Of a DNA stretch of 64,000 nt, positions 26,617 to 34,964 are shown one piece after another; the stretch's first letter is position 1, and every line of letters begins with the position of its first letter. Made by a program: the position numbers and the translations under genes. Source of the stretch: Undibacterium sp. YM2 (GTDB lineage: Bacteria > Pseudomonadota > Gammaproteobacteria > Burkholderiales > Burkholderiaceae_D); assembly GCF_009937975.1 (NCBI RefSeq), contig NZ_AP018441.1, positions 372,001 through 436,000 on the forward strand, in the 5' to 3' direction. Under the pieces are notes generated by a model, which was given only the letters and a program-made list of their open reading frames with translations, made no database searches and was not told the DNA's origin.

Positions 26617-27249
26617 ATGAAACGTATTACACTGAGCAATATTCTCATTCCTATCATACTCACGATGACCATCAACACCCTGGCCCAGGCTGCCGAACGC
26701 CTTCCTACCATACCTCCATCGCAATACACAGAAGAACAAAAGAAAGCGGCTGAAGAATTCCTGGCAACGCGCAAGGTGCCTGTTTTTGGCCCCTTCGAAC
26801 CTTTGATGCACAGTCCGCAAGTCATGAGCCAGGCACGTGCCATGGGTGATTATCTGCGTTATCAATCTGCACTAGGCACTACCCTCAGTGAACTGGTGAT
26901 ACTGATCACTGCCCGTGAGTGGTCGCAAGATTATGAATGGTATGTGCATCACCCTATTGCTCTCAAGGCTGGCATCAAAGCAGAAGTGACCGCCGCAATT
27001 GCTGATGGCAGACGCCCGACAGGCATGACAGACGATGAAGAAATCGTCTATGACTTTTCGATGGAATTACACAAGAACAAGCGCGTGTCCGACCGTAGCT
27101 ATGAGCGTGCAGAGAAGCGTTTTGGTAAAAAGGGAATCGTGGACCTGACAGGCATCAATGCCTATTACACCCTGCTGGCCATGCAGATGAATGTGGCGCA
27201 ATACCAGATACCCAAGGATGGCAAGAAGCTGGTGCGATTTCCTGAATAA
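26617..27249 (+). CDS. exported carboxymuconolactone decarboxylase (AhpD-like) family protein
   Basis: This 210-residue protein has a signal peptide (hydrophobic residues 7-22, cut after LAQA). The AhpD-like core is LGTTLSELVILITAREWSQDYEWYVHHPIALKAGI, seen here as LSELVILITAREW and YEWYVHHPIALKAG. The CxxC pair of true AhpD peroxidase partners is missing, so disulfide chemistry is unlikely. CAGGAG before 26617 supports this start over the longer frame. It lies 47 bases after mdcH and before a terminator, so it may be the last gene of the operon, although it is not a known part of malonate decarboxylase. Confidence 0.75.
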   Translation: MKRITLSNILIPIILTMTINTLAQAAERLPTIPPSQYTEEQKKAAEEFLATRKVPVFGPFEPLMHSPQVMSQARAMGDYLRYQSALGTTLSELVILITAREWSQDYEWYVHHPIALKAGIKAEVTAAIADGRRPTGMTDDEEIVYDFSMELHKNKRVSDRSYERAEKRFGKKGIVDLTGINAYYTLLAMQMNVAQYQIPKDGKKLVRFPE

Positions 27250-27282
27250 ATCAAGGGAACTTGAATTCAATATAAAAGGATA

Positions 27283-27310
27283 AAAAAATGGGGCCAATGC
27301 CCCATTTTTT
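27283..27310. terminator. bidirectional rho-independent terminator
   Basis: Arms ATGGGGC and GCCCCAT around a CAAT loop extend into six A on the left and six T on the right. It therefore serves both the plus-strand mdc run and the convergent infA gene. Confidence 0.9.
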
Positions 27311-27341
27311 ATAACTACGATACTTGCTACATCAACGGTAA

Positions 27342-27605
27342 TCAATAACGACGACGCTGCTGACCACCACCTGATGGACCGCGTGTTTCAATATGGCGGA
27401 ATGTGATTCTGCCCTTGCTCAAATCATAGGGTGACAATTCCAGCGTCACCTTGTCACCGGCCAGTATGCGTATGTGATGCTGACGCATTTTGCCGGACGT
27501 GTAAGCGATCAGTTTGTGGCCGTTTTCCAGGTTCACACGGAAACGTGAATCGGGCAGCACTTCTTCAACTTGACCATTCATTTCCAACAGTTCTTCTTTT
27601 GCCAT
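27342..27605 (-). CDS. infA: translation initiation factor IF-1
   Basis: This 87-residue OB-fold protein reads [18 protein letters not shown]...[32 protein letters not shown] in order, all family landmarks. It has a C-terminal tail GGGQQRRRY longer than the 72-residue E. coli protein. Betaproteobacteria often carry two infA genes, one in the ribosomal cluster and a stand-alone longer copy; this one stands alone. The 5' side has over 400 bases without a gene, which could hold a long leader. Confidence 0.94.
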   Translation of the reverse strand: MAKEELLEMNGQVEEVLPDSRFRVNLENGHKLIAYTSGKMRQHHIRILAGDKVTLELSPYDLSKGRITFRHIETRGPSGGGQQRRRY

Positions 27606-28176
27606 GGTTTTATCATCTTTATAGTAGGTCGTGACGCCTGTACACAGACTGCGTCACTGATGGCAGACGATCACATAATCATCTGCAAGGGATTACGGTG
27701 AACTCACTGTTGATCGTCTGGCGCCGTGAGACGAAAAGAGTGTGAGTGTTGAAAGAGGCTGTGCACAGATGGCTTTGCCATCACAGCTACACAGTACTTG
27801 GATAACAGCCAGAAGTATGCACTCAAGGCCAGTGAGGTAAAACTACAGCAGGTCTGTCGCAGACTGCATCAAACGCCAGCTTCAGCGCTCTTGTCAGAAA
27901 AACTTCGATTTATCGGGAGTAAGAATTCTCTTGCAATAGGATTATACCCTGAATGACCTGTTTCCCTCGCGATTTGTCGATAAATTACCAGAAAGATTCA
28001 ATAATTACCGCCATTTTAATGACAAATTGTCCTCTAATCCCGATTTGCTCTGCCATTGATGCAAATCAATTTCACATGTGTTTGTCATTTTCAACACAAA
28101 CAGGCTTATAGAATATTTATATGGTGCTTGCCAGACCTGGCAAAGCCGCTCCCACTTCATGTCTCCGGAGGCAATG
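27606..28176. other. 571-bp region without a gene, upstream of infA and of a cytochrome gene
   Basis: No convincing reading frame on either strand. On the minus strand a TATAAT box is complementary to bases near 27942-27947 and could serve infA with a leader of roughly 330 bases. No good -35 partner was seen. Short inverted pieces around 27665-27730 (GACGATCA ... TGATCGTC) could form a hairpin in that leader. Confidence 0.4.
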
Positions 28177-28815
28177 ATGGCCTTTAGCATACGCTCAGTC
28201 TGCCGCTTGTTTTTTGCATTATTCACCTTGTCGGTGATGATACCGGCCTGGGCCCAGGTATCGCCGCTGGACGCACGCATGAAGAAAGTGCTGGCAGATA
28301 ATGCAGCGACCAGCGCCTCGATCAACGCCGCAAAGAAAGTCACTTTCTTTTGCGAAGTCTGTCATGGTGTCAATGGCAGCAGCGTCAAGGGTGACGTACC
28401 TAACCTGGCAGGACAAAACTCCAGCTATCTTTTAACACAGATAGATAAATTTTCACGCGGCCAGCGCCAGGAAAAATTCATGGAAGGCCTGATGAAGCTG
28501 TTGACCGAAGAAGAGCGCATCAATGTCGCCCTGTTCTATTCGAGCAAGGCAGTCGAGCCTGCAGGCAAAGAAACTTCATTGACCGGACAGGCGATTTATA
28601 CTGCACGCTGCAGCATGTGTCATGCCGAACATGCGCATGGCAATGAAACCACGCCAAGACTGGCAGGCCAGCAAATTGACTACCTCAAAAAATCCATCAA
28701 GCGCTATAGAGACAGAACAGGTGAACGTATCTATGAACCCATGAGCGCCAGCACCGCAGGCCTGAAAGAGGTTGAGATACAGGCACTGGCCGCTTATTTA
28801 TCGAGTTTGAAATAA
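28177..28815 (+). CDS. di-heme cytochrome c (c4-like)
   Basis: This 212-residue periplasmic protein has a signal peptide (residues ~1-27 ending PAWAQ) and two CXXCH heme sites, CEVCH (59-63) and CSMCH (145-149), each within a ~90-residue domain. That is the tandem layout of cytochrome c4. Distal Met ligands are probably in FMEGLM and YEPMSAS. It would carry electrons to a terminal oxidase or reductase. The GGAGG box is five bases from the ATG at 28177 and only two from the ATG at 28174, so I chose the second. Confidence 0.9.
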   Translation: MAFSIRSVCRLFFALFTLSVMIPAWAQVSPLDARMKKVLADNAATSASINAAKKVTFFCEVCHGVNGSSVKGDVPNLAGQNSSYLLTQIDKFSRGQRQEKFMEGLMKLLTEEERINVALFYSSKAVEPAGKETSLTGQAIYTARCSMCHAEHAHGNETTPRLAGQQIDYLKKSIKRYRDRTGERIYEPMSASTAGLKEVEIQALAAYLSSLK

Positions 28816-28825
28816 ATATCCGGTT

Positions 28826-29704
28826 TTACAAACTCACTTGCTGCATGTATTCGCAATAGGCTTTTTGGACTTCGCTACGCCGCAACAACCCGGTGTGCCC
28901 TGCATCCTTGATGTACAACTGGCGCTTGGCTTTGGACGGAATTGCCTCATACACCTTTTGCCCAAGTTCTGCCGGGGTCTGCTTGTCTTTTTCTGCCGTC
29001 AATACCAGCGTTGGCCCCTGGTAGCGTGACATTGCCCTGATGTTATCTACCTGCTGCAAACTGTCCTGGATATTCACGCTGACAAATGGCTTGGCGTACC
29101 ACGGCGTCGATAGCGACACCATATCCCTGACATTGCTGGCCGTGGTTTCCAGGACGATGCCATCAGGCTGGCGCTGCTCCGCAATAAAGCCAGTCGCAAA
29201 GCTGCCCATTGAATGCCCATGTACCACCAGCTTGCCTGTGGTGCTGGCACGCACGGTATCGTAAATTTTCAAGGCATCTTCCTGCAGGTTCTGTATGTCG
29301 GGCACGCCTGCTGTACGGCCATACCCGCGATAATCAAAGCTCACCAGGTTGACATTGCAGGCACCTATATTTTTCAACATGTAAGGCAAGGAGTCTTCAA
29401 CATGCGAGAGGTTGCCACCAAAATACAGCACCGTGACTTTACTGCCTTCTTGCCGGAACGCGGCACCTTCCAGCCTGGTCTGGTCAGTGGCGATCACAGT
29501 TTCATCCCTGAGCTGTGCCGCCGGATTGATTTTCTGTATATCGTCCTGCGTCAATTTTTGTTTGAGCTTATAACCCGTTGAACTATCCGGGCGTATGTAT
29601 TGCTTGTCGGTGATATCGACATGCATGCATCCCGTCATCAGCGTACCTATACCAGCTACAAGCAGCGCAGAAAAAATATGCCGTTTGATGAGATGCATGT
29701 TCAC
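28826..29704 (-). CDS. alpha/beta hydrolase lipoprotein, copy 1
   Basis: This 292-residue protein has a signal with lipobox LMTGC (Cys at about 26), so it is membrane-anchored. The hydrolase core has FDYRGYGRTAGVPD, the nucleophile elbow GHSMGS, 'LVLTAEKDKQTP' (catalytic Asp region) and GHTGLLRR with the catalytic His. The family resembles BAAT/dienelactone-type lipoprotein hydrolases; the substrate is unknown. It is a close paralogue of the gene at 31002: both begin their mature parts with MHV/INITDK and share IRPDS-TGYK, VTVLYFGGNLSHV and FDYRGYGRTAG. The two flank an MBL-fold gene. The stop is 10 bases from the convergent cytochrome gene. Confidence 0.82.
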   Translation of the reverse strand: MNMHLIKRHIFSALLVAGIGTLMTGCMHVDITDKQYIRPDSSTGYKLKQKLTQDDIQKINPAAQLRDETVIATDQTRLEGAAFRQEGSKVTVLYFGGNLSHVEDSLPYMLKNIGACNVNLVSFDYRGYGRTAGVPDIQNLQEDALKIYDTVRASTTGKLVVHGHSMGSFATGFIAEQRQPDGIVLETTASNVRDMVSLSTPWYAKPFVSVNIQDSLQQVDNIRAMSRYQGPTLVLTAEKDKQTPAELGQKVYEAIPSKAKRQLYIKDAGHTGLLRRSEVQKAYCEYMQQVSL

Positions 29705-29957
29705 TCCGTTAAATAATTGACTTGAATATTATCACGCTCAGACCTGCTCATTCCAGCTATGAAAATGGCTTTTTCAGCATTGTTCTTTTACCGCCTTGGC
29801 TACCAGCTTATGCACTTTCTCACTATTAAGTAAGTTTGCGTAAATGGCAAAGATGATTTGCAATATGTATTATTGTTCCGATTTTTGCAAGGAAATAGAA
29901 TCTCTTCCACCAACAAGGTATGAATAACAATGGGCGAATAGCCTGGAGGAAGAGAAC

Positions 29958-30932
29958 ATGATCAAGAACACTTTACACACACTGGCCCGCGCAGCTTTAT
30001 ATCTGTCTATCGCTGGTGCTTTTGGCATGAGCAGTAGCGCTGCTTATTCTGCTGCACCGATGGTCAAAACATCTGCACCGGCGTATTACCGCAGCATGCT
30101 GGGCGCATTTGAAGTGACAGCACTCAGCGACGGCACCGTCAAACTGCCGGTAGAAAAAATATTGATGGAGCCTGAGCAAAAAACCAAAGATGCGCTGGCA
30201 AAATCATTTTTGCAGGCACCGCTGGAAACTTCAGTGAATGCCTACCTCGTCAATACCGGTAGCAGGCTCATATTGATCGATGCCGGTACCAGCAATCTGT
30301 TTGGCCCCAGCCTTGGCAAGCTGATTGCCAACCTCAAGGCATCAGGTTATGAGCCATCACAGATAGATGACATCTACCTCACCCATTTGCACCCCGATCA
30401 TGTCGGTGGTTTGATGGTTAATGGTGCCATGGCTTTTGGCAACGCGATTATCCACGTACATCAGGCTGAGGCAGATTACTGGTTGAACCAGAAAAACATG
30501 GAGCAGGCACCGGCAGATGCGAAGTCTTTTTTTGAAGGAGCGATGGCTTCGCTCAATCCCTATAAAGCAGCCAACAAGCTGCAAACATTTAGTGCTGACG
30601 GTGAATTATTGCCCGGCCTTACTGCGAACTCCACACAAGGGCACACCGCCGGTCACACCTCTTATCTGCTGGAAAGCAATGGTGAAAAAATGCTGGTAGT
30701 GGGTGATTTGATCCACGTCGCCTCCGTGCAACTCGACAAGCCTGAGGTGACCGTGACTTTTGACAGCCACGCCAAAGCAGCCTCAACCACGCGTCAGAAA
30801 GTATTTACTCAGGCAGCAAAAGACGGTGTCATCGTTGCCGCTTCACACATGCAGTTCCCTGGCATGGGACGATTGAAAAAAGCTGGCAATGGCTATCAAT
30901 GGGTGCCAGTCAATTTCACCTTGATGCCTTGA
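29958..30932 (+). CDS. exported metallo-beta-lactamase-fold hydrolase
   Basis: This 324-residue protein has a signal peptide (residues ~1-32, ending AYSAA). The MBL metal motif is THLHPDHVGG, with later ligands in TQGHTAGHTSYLL and VVGDLIHVASVQ and a final His in AASHMQFPGMG. It resembles the AHL-lactonase/PqsE-like periplasmic branch. The substrate is unknown. It has a strong ribosome site (GGAGGAAGAG). It lies between two paralogous minus-strand lipoprotein hydrolases, so all three may have arrived or expanded together. Confidence 0.85.
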   Translation: MIKNTLHTLARAALYLSIAGAFGMSSSAAYSAAPMVKTSAPAYYRSMLGAFEVTALSDGTVKLPVEKILMEPEQKTKDALAKSFLQAPLETSVNAYLVNTGSRLILIDAGTSNLFGPSLGKLIANLKASGYEPSQIDDIYLTHLHPDHVGGLMVNGAMAFGNAIIHVHQAEADYWLNQKNMEQAPADAKSFFEGAMASLNPYKAANKLQTFSADGELLPGLTANSTQGHTAGHTSYLLESNGEKMLVVGDLIHVASVQLDKPEVTVTFDSHAKAASTTRQKVFTQAAKDGVIVAASHMQFPGMGRLKKAGNGYQWVPVNFTLMP

Positions 30933-31001
30933 ATTGCCGCAAGTGAGTAAAGCCTGTTGCGACAGTTGATGTAGCTGCAATCAACTGCCGCACCAGCATG
31001 A

Positions 31002-31874
31002 TCAACTTACTTGTTGTACATAGTCGCAATACGCTTTTTGTACGTCATCCCGTTTGAGCATGCCTGTGTGTCCCTGATCCTTAAGGTACACCAGGCGTTT
31101 GCTTACGGAGGGGATGGCTTCATACACTTTTTGTCCAAGTTCAGCTGGCGTCTGCGCATCCTTCTCGCCAGTGAACACCAGACTTGGCCCCTGGTAGGTG
31201 GACATTGCCTTTACATTATCTATGCCTTGCAAGCTATCCTGGACATTGAGATTGATAAAGGGCCTGAAATACCAGGGAGCAGCCATAGTCGCCATATCCT
31301 TGATGTTATTGCCAGTGGCTTCCAGAATGATACCGTCTGGCTTGCGCTGACTGGCGATGTAGCCTGCCGAGAAACTGCCCATGGAGTGCCCATGTACGAT
31401 CAACTTGCCCTGCGTTTTAGCACGTACTGCATCATAAATAGTGAGTGCATCTTGCTGCAGGGTCTTGCTGTCTGGTGCACCTGCGGTGCGACCATAGCCA
31501 CGGTAGTCAAAACTCACAAGATTGATCTTGCAGGCTTCCAGGTTTTTGAAAACATACGGGATAGTGTCGTCTACATGGGAGAGGTTGCCACCAAAATACA
31601 AGACGGTAACTTTGTTACCTTCCTGCTGGAGTGAAATGCCTTCGAGTTTGCCTTGATCTGCCGCGACGACAGTTTCATTCTTGATGACGGCAGCCGCGCT
31701 TATTTTTTGTATGTCTTCCTGCGCTACTCTCTTCGTCGACTTGTAACCTGTTGCACTATCAGGACGTATCATTTCCTTGTCGGTGATATTAATATGCATG
31801 CAAGCCGTTAATTGTGTTGCGGCTACAAATAGTAGTGGCGCTCCCAAAAAATTCCTGGTTCTGATAGTAAGCAT
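31002..31874 (-). CDS. alpha/beta hydrolase lipoprotein, copy 2
   Basis: This 290-residue paralogue of the 28826 gene has a signal with lipobox LTAC, FDYRGYGRTAGAPD, GHSMGS (nucleophile Ser), 'LVFTGEKDAQTP' and GHTGMLKR (catalytic His). All catalytic positions of copy 1 are kept, so both may be active. The mature N-terminus MHINITDKEMIRPDSATGYK matches copy 1 almost residue by residue. It is 70 bases from the convergent MBL gene. Confidence 0.82.
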   Translation of the reverse strand: MLTIRTRNFLGAPLLFVAATQLTACMHINITDKEMIRPDSATGYKSTKRVAQEDIQKISAAAVIKNETVVAADQGKLEGISLQQEGNKVTVLYFGGNLSHVDDTIPYVFKNLEACKINLVSFDYRGYGRTAGAPDSKTLQQDALTIYDAVRAKTQGKLIVHGHSMGSFSAGYIASQRKPDGIILEATGNNIKDMATMAAPWYFRPFINLNVQDSLQGIDNVKAMSTYQGPSLVFTGEKDAQTPAELGQKVYEAIPSVSKRLVYLKDQGHTGMLKRDDVQKAYCDYVQQVS

Positions 31875-32017
31875 TTCTTCTCCGATAAAAAAATGGAAGA
31901 AAATTCTATCATGTGATTTTCATGAAATAAAAGCCCAATTTCATCGCAAATTCAGCCATTATTTCCTGAACCTGATTCATATTGTGATCAAGCCATAGGG
32001 AGAAAGTCGCATCGCCA

Positions 32018-33517
32018 TCAGACCACATGTTCAAGCAGGCCACATTGCCATAGCCATGCAGTAATCTTGTGAGCGTTTTGCGTGCTCATGACCGTACCCA
32101 GTGTTTTCAACACACTGACCAGTGGTTGTGGCTGCCAGAGGAAATCGAGATGCGGCAGCAGTGCCTGGTTTTCCAGGAAAGAAACAGGGCGCTCCAGATT
32201 GGGATGAGACAGTGCCAGTTGTTTTTCCACCTTGTCATCGACCACGCAATAGCTGGTCACCCTGCTGGTGGCTGGATGCATGCGCAAGGGCTGGTGAGGA
32301 TTGAAGCTGACCAATGGCCTTAATTCTGCTGGCTGGTAATCACGTAATTGCCTGCCTTGTTCGCGCAATGACTGTAGCAGTGAATGTGCAGATGCCGCTT
32401 CGGTAGCAAACGCATTGTTTTTGCCAGAACGCTCTTGCCAGAATGCGCTGTCCTTACACCATGCCTGGGCATAATAAGCCTCGGTCCAATAGCTGTGCCG
32501 GGCGCAGGTTTCTGTTAATCTTTGTTCAAAGAAATTGCGTGCCAGGTCGTGACGCTGTTCATTTGTCTGGTTATTTGCAGTGCTCAATATCGTATGTATT
32601 GCAACCACAGCCTGCAAAGAAAAGCGCATGGCTTTTTCTACACCTGAAGATGAGATGGGGTCGAGTGCAAATGCGGCGTCACCAAGCTTGAGCCTGCCAT
32701 CTTGCCAGCTATCCAGTGACAAATAAGGTAGAGCAGAGCAGGCTTGCAGGCGACTGGCATAAGGTGTTTGAGCCACGGCGGAAAATAACTGGCTGGAGGC
32801 GCAGTGCGAACGCAGCCATTGCTCAGCCTGCCCTGGCATTTGCTGGTGTGCTGTATGTGGGTCGCTGAGCAGCATGATGCGGTAGCGCTGGTCGGGTAGG
32901 CGGGTACCCCATAACCAGCCATGTTCCAGTGCTTCTACCTGGGTGTAATTGAACACCTCAGCCGGGACATGCTGCGACGACAGTTCTGCCCAGACCGCAG
33001 ACAAGCGCGGTGCACAGGCATGCTGTTGCGGGCTATTGCTACGCCCGCTGGCATCAAGAATAAAACGCGCCTGTGTTTGCTGTACGCCATCAGCAGCCTT
33101 GATACTGATTTGCCAGTCATGAGAGCTGCCCTTGATCTCTTGTACTTGCGCTGGCATGGCGAGATTGATTCCGCGTTGCAGCGCCAGTTGCAGCAATGCC
33201 GTATCAAAGGCGGCACGGTTGACGACGGCGGCGTCGCCATGGCGAATTATCTCTGGCTGTTGGCTGCGCCAGCACAGTCGTGTCGCCAGACCAGCCAGAT
33301 GGGGCACGGCCTGCATGGCCTCGTTCGCATCGAGCATGTCGATGATATTCTTGACGCCCGGTGTCAGTGCCTCGCCTATCTGCGGACGTGGCCAGTTCGC
33401 ACTACGTTCAACGATCAGCACGCTGTAGCCCAGTTGCTGCAAGCGCAGGGCCGCAGTCAGCCCGGCTGGCCCGGCACCAATGATGAGCACATCGACTGCG
33501 CTATCCATGCTCGCCAT
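32018..33517 (-). CDS. LodB/QhpG-like FAD-dependent oxidoreductase
   Basis: This 499-residue protein has an N-terminal Rossmann motif IIGAGPAGL (12-20), ERS at the FAD ribose position, then PQIGEALTPG, the signature of the halogenase/LodB/QhpG flavoprotein branch. The central strand ILDASGRSN and GDAAFALDPISSSGVEKAM (FAD pyrophosphate contact) are intact. LodB and QhpG act on a partner protein, adding oxygen to a tryptophan on the way to a CTQ cofactor. The downstream position next to LodA-like genes and a radical SAM gene supports the same role here. It starts one base after the radical SAM stop and is the last gene of the operon. Confidence 0.82.
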   Translation of the reverse strand: MASMDSAVDVLIIGAGPAGLTAALRLQQLGYSVLIVERSANWPRPQIGEALTPGVKNIIDMLDANEAMQAVPHLAGLATRLCWRSQQPEIIRHGDAAVVNRAAFDTALLQLALQRGINLAMPAQVQEIKGSSHDWQISIKAADGVQQTQARFILDASGRSNSPQQHACAPRLSAVWAELSSQHVPAEVFNYTQVEALEHGWLWGTRLPDQRYRIMLLSDPHTAHQQMPGQAEQWLRSHCASSQLFSAVAQTPYASRLQACSALPYLSLDSWQDGRLKLGDAAFALDPISSSGVEKAMRFSLQAVVAIHTILSTANNQTNEQRHDLARNFFEQRLTETCARHSYWTEAYYAQAWCKDSAFWQERSGKNNAFATEAASAHSLLQSLREQGRQLRDYQPAELRPLVSFNPHQPLRMHPATSRVTSYCVVDDKVEKQLALSHPNLERPVSFLENQALLPHLDFLWQPQPLVSVLKTLGTVMSTQNAHKITAWLWQCGLLEHVV

Positions 33518-33518
33518 C

Positions 33519-34964
33519 TCAGGCCTGCGGGCTGTCCGGCGTGCCCTTGAACCACTCCGGTGCCAGATGGCTCAAACGCTGATGCGCGCCTATGGTGTAA
33601 TGCAGCCAACCGCGTATGTAATCGCAGGCATGGCGTCCGCGTGCCAGTACTTCATGGTGGCAGCCACCGCCACACAAATAACGCGCCCAGCAGTTATTGC
33701 AAGGCTGTTGCTGATGTACATGGCGCTGACTGAGCCAGATGGCTTGCCTGCTGCGATCCACACCTTCATCCAGGCTGCCCATCTTGCCCTGTTCATCACC
33801 AACAAAGCGGTGGCAGGCTGACAGGTCACCATCGGCAGACACACCAAAATAACCTGCACCTGCCCCGCAGGGATAAGGCCGGTGCGTACCGCGCTGCAAT
33901 TCGCGCAAGGCATTTTGCATATTCATGAAAGGGTAGCGCTGGCCCTGCATGACATGCTGTTCAAATGCCAGGCCGCAGGCAATCATGCCTTGCAGCATTT
34001 CTGCCATGTCTTCCGGCCCCATTTCTGCCTGCCCGTTTGATGCACGCAATAGCGGCGAAAACCCTACACTGTGAAAACCCATGTTGATGAAGGTATCCAG
34101 GGTGTGCGGCAGGTTCAGGTTGAAAGGGGTTACCGTCACGCGGGCGGATACCTGCATCTGGCGCTGGCGTTCCAATAGCGGGGCGATGCGTTCTACTATC
34201 TGATCAAAAGAACCCTTGCCACCCTTGAAGGCGCGCAGGCGGTTGTGCTGTTCTGCCGGACCATCCAGACTGACTGTGACGGCAAAGCCATGCTGTTCGA
34301 AAAAATCAGCATCATCCGGCGTCACCAGCGTGCCATTGGTGGTGATGGAGAAATGACAGCGCACGTCGCGTTGCGCCGCTTGTTCGACCGCATACTCAGT
34401 CACACTGCGCAAGACAGCGCGGTTAGACAAGGGTTCGCCACCCATGAATGCCAGGTTGACCTTGGCACCCGGTGCCGCCTGCCCCAGCAGCAAATCCACA
34501 GCTTGCATGGCTTTGTGCAATTCCATGCTCTTGGCCTTGCCACCAAACTCACCCTGTTGCGCATAACAATAAGTGCAACCCAGATTACACTTTTGCGCAA
34601 TCGCCAGCGACAGCGCATGTACCGGTGGTGAAGACAGCGGCTCGTCATCGATATAGGGCTGGGCCTGCAAGCCATAACTGTCAATCAAAGTAGCCAGCAA
34701 TTGCAGGTCTTCACCGTCAATCGCAGTGCGAAATTCTGGTACCAGGTCGGTCGGCAAGTGAAACAGCCTGCTGCCATTGACCAGCAAGAGTTGTGCACCC
34801 TGCGCATCTTCTACCAGATGCGCATCACGATGTGAAGGGCGCGATGCTGCGACAGTGCGCAAGGCCAGGGCAGGTGCAAGCCTGGCATCTGCCTTTGGCC
34901 TTGCTGCTGGCTGAGAGACATCAAGAGCATCTGCAACAGCATCACCAAGCAGTTCAGGACTCAT
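33519..34964 (-). CDS. radical SAM/SPASM peptide- or protein-modifying enzyme
   Basis: This 481-residue protein has a leader of ~115 residues, then the AdoMet cluster CNLGCTYC (Cys126, 130, 133), MGGEPL (SAM contact) and SITTNGTLV. The C-terminal SPASM domain has Cys in YPCGAG, SACHRF and the dense CNNCWARYLCGGGCHHEV followed by ACDYI. This matches maturases such as QhpD and anaerobic sulfatase-maturing enzymes, which cross-link or oxidise residues in a partner protein. It overlaps the LodA C-terminal-like gene by 11 bases. The open frame continues upstream to 35123, but that part lies inside the previous gene; MSPELLGDA at 34964 is the natural start. The target is inferred to be the LodA-like protein. 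Confidence 0.87.
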   Translation of the reverse strand: MSPELLGDAVADALDVSQPAARPKADARLAPALALRTVAASRPSHRDAHLVEDAQGAQLLLVNGSRLFHLPTDLVPEFRTAIDGEDLQLLATLIDSYGLQAQPYIDDEPLSSPPVHALSLAIAQKCNLGCTYCYAQQGEFGGKAKSMELHKAMQAVDLLLGQAAPGAKVNLAFMGGEPLSNRAVLRSVTEYAVEQAAQRDVRCHFSITTNGTLVTPDDADFFEQHGFAVTVSLDGPAEQHNRLRAFKGGKGSFDQIVERIAPLLERQRQMQVSARVTVTPFNLNLPHTLDTFINMGFHSVGFSPLLRASNGQAEMGPEDMAEMLQGMIACGLAFEQHVMQGQRYPFMNMQNALRELQRGTHRPYPCGAGAGYFGVSADGDLSACHRFVGDEQGKMGSLDEGVDRSRQAIWLSQRHVHQQQPCNNCWARYLCGGGCHHEVLARGRHACDYIRGWLHYTIGAHQRLSHLAPEWFKGTPDSPQA

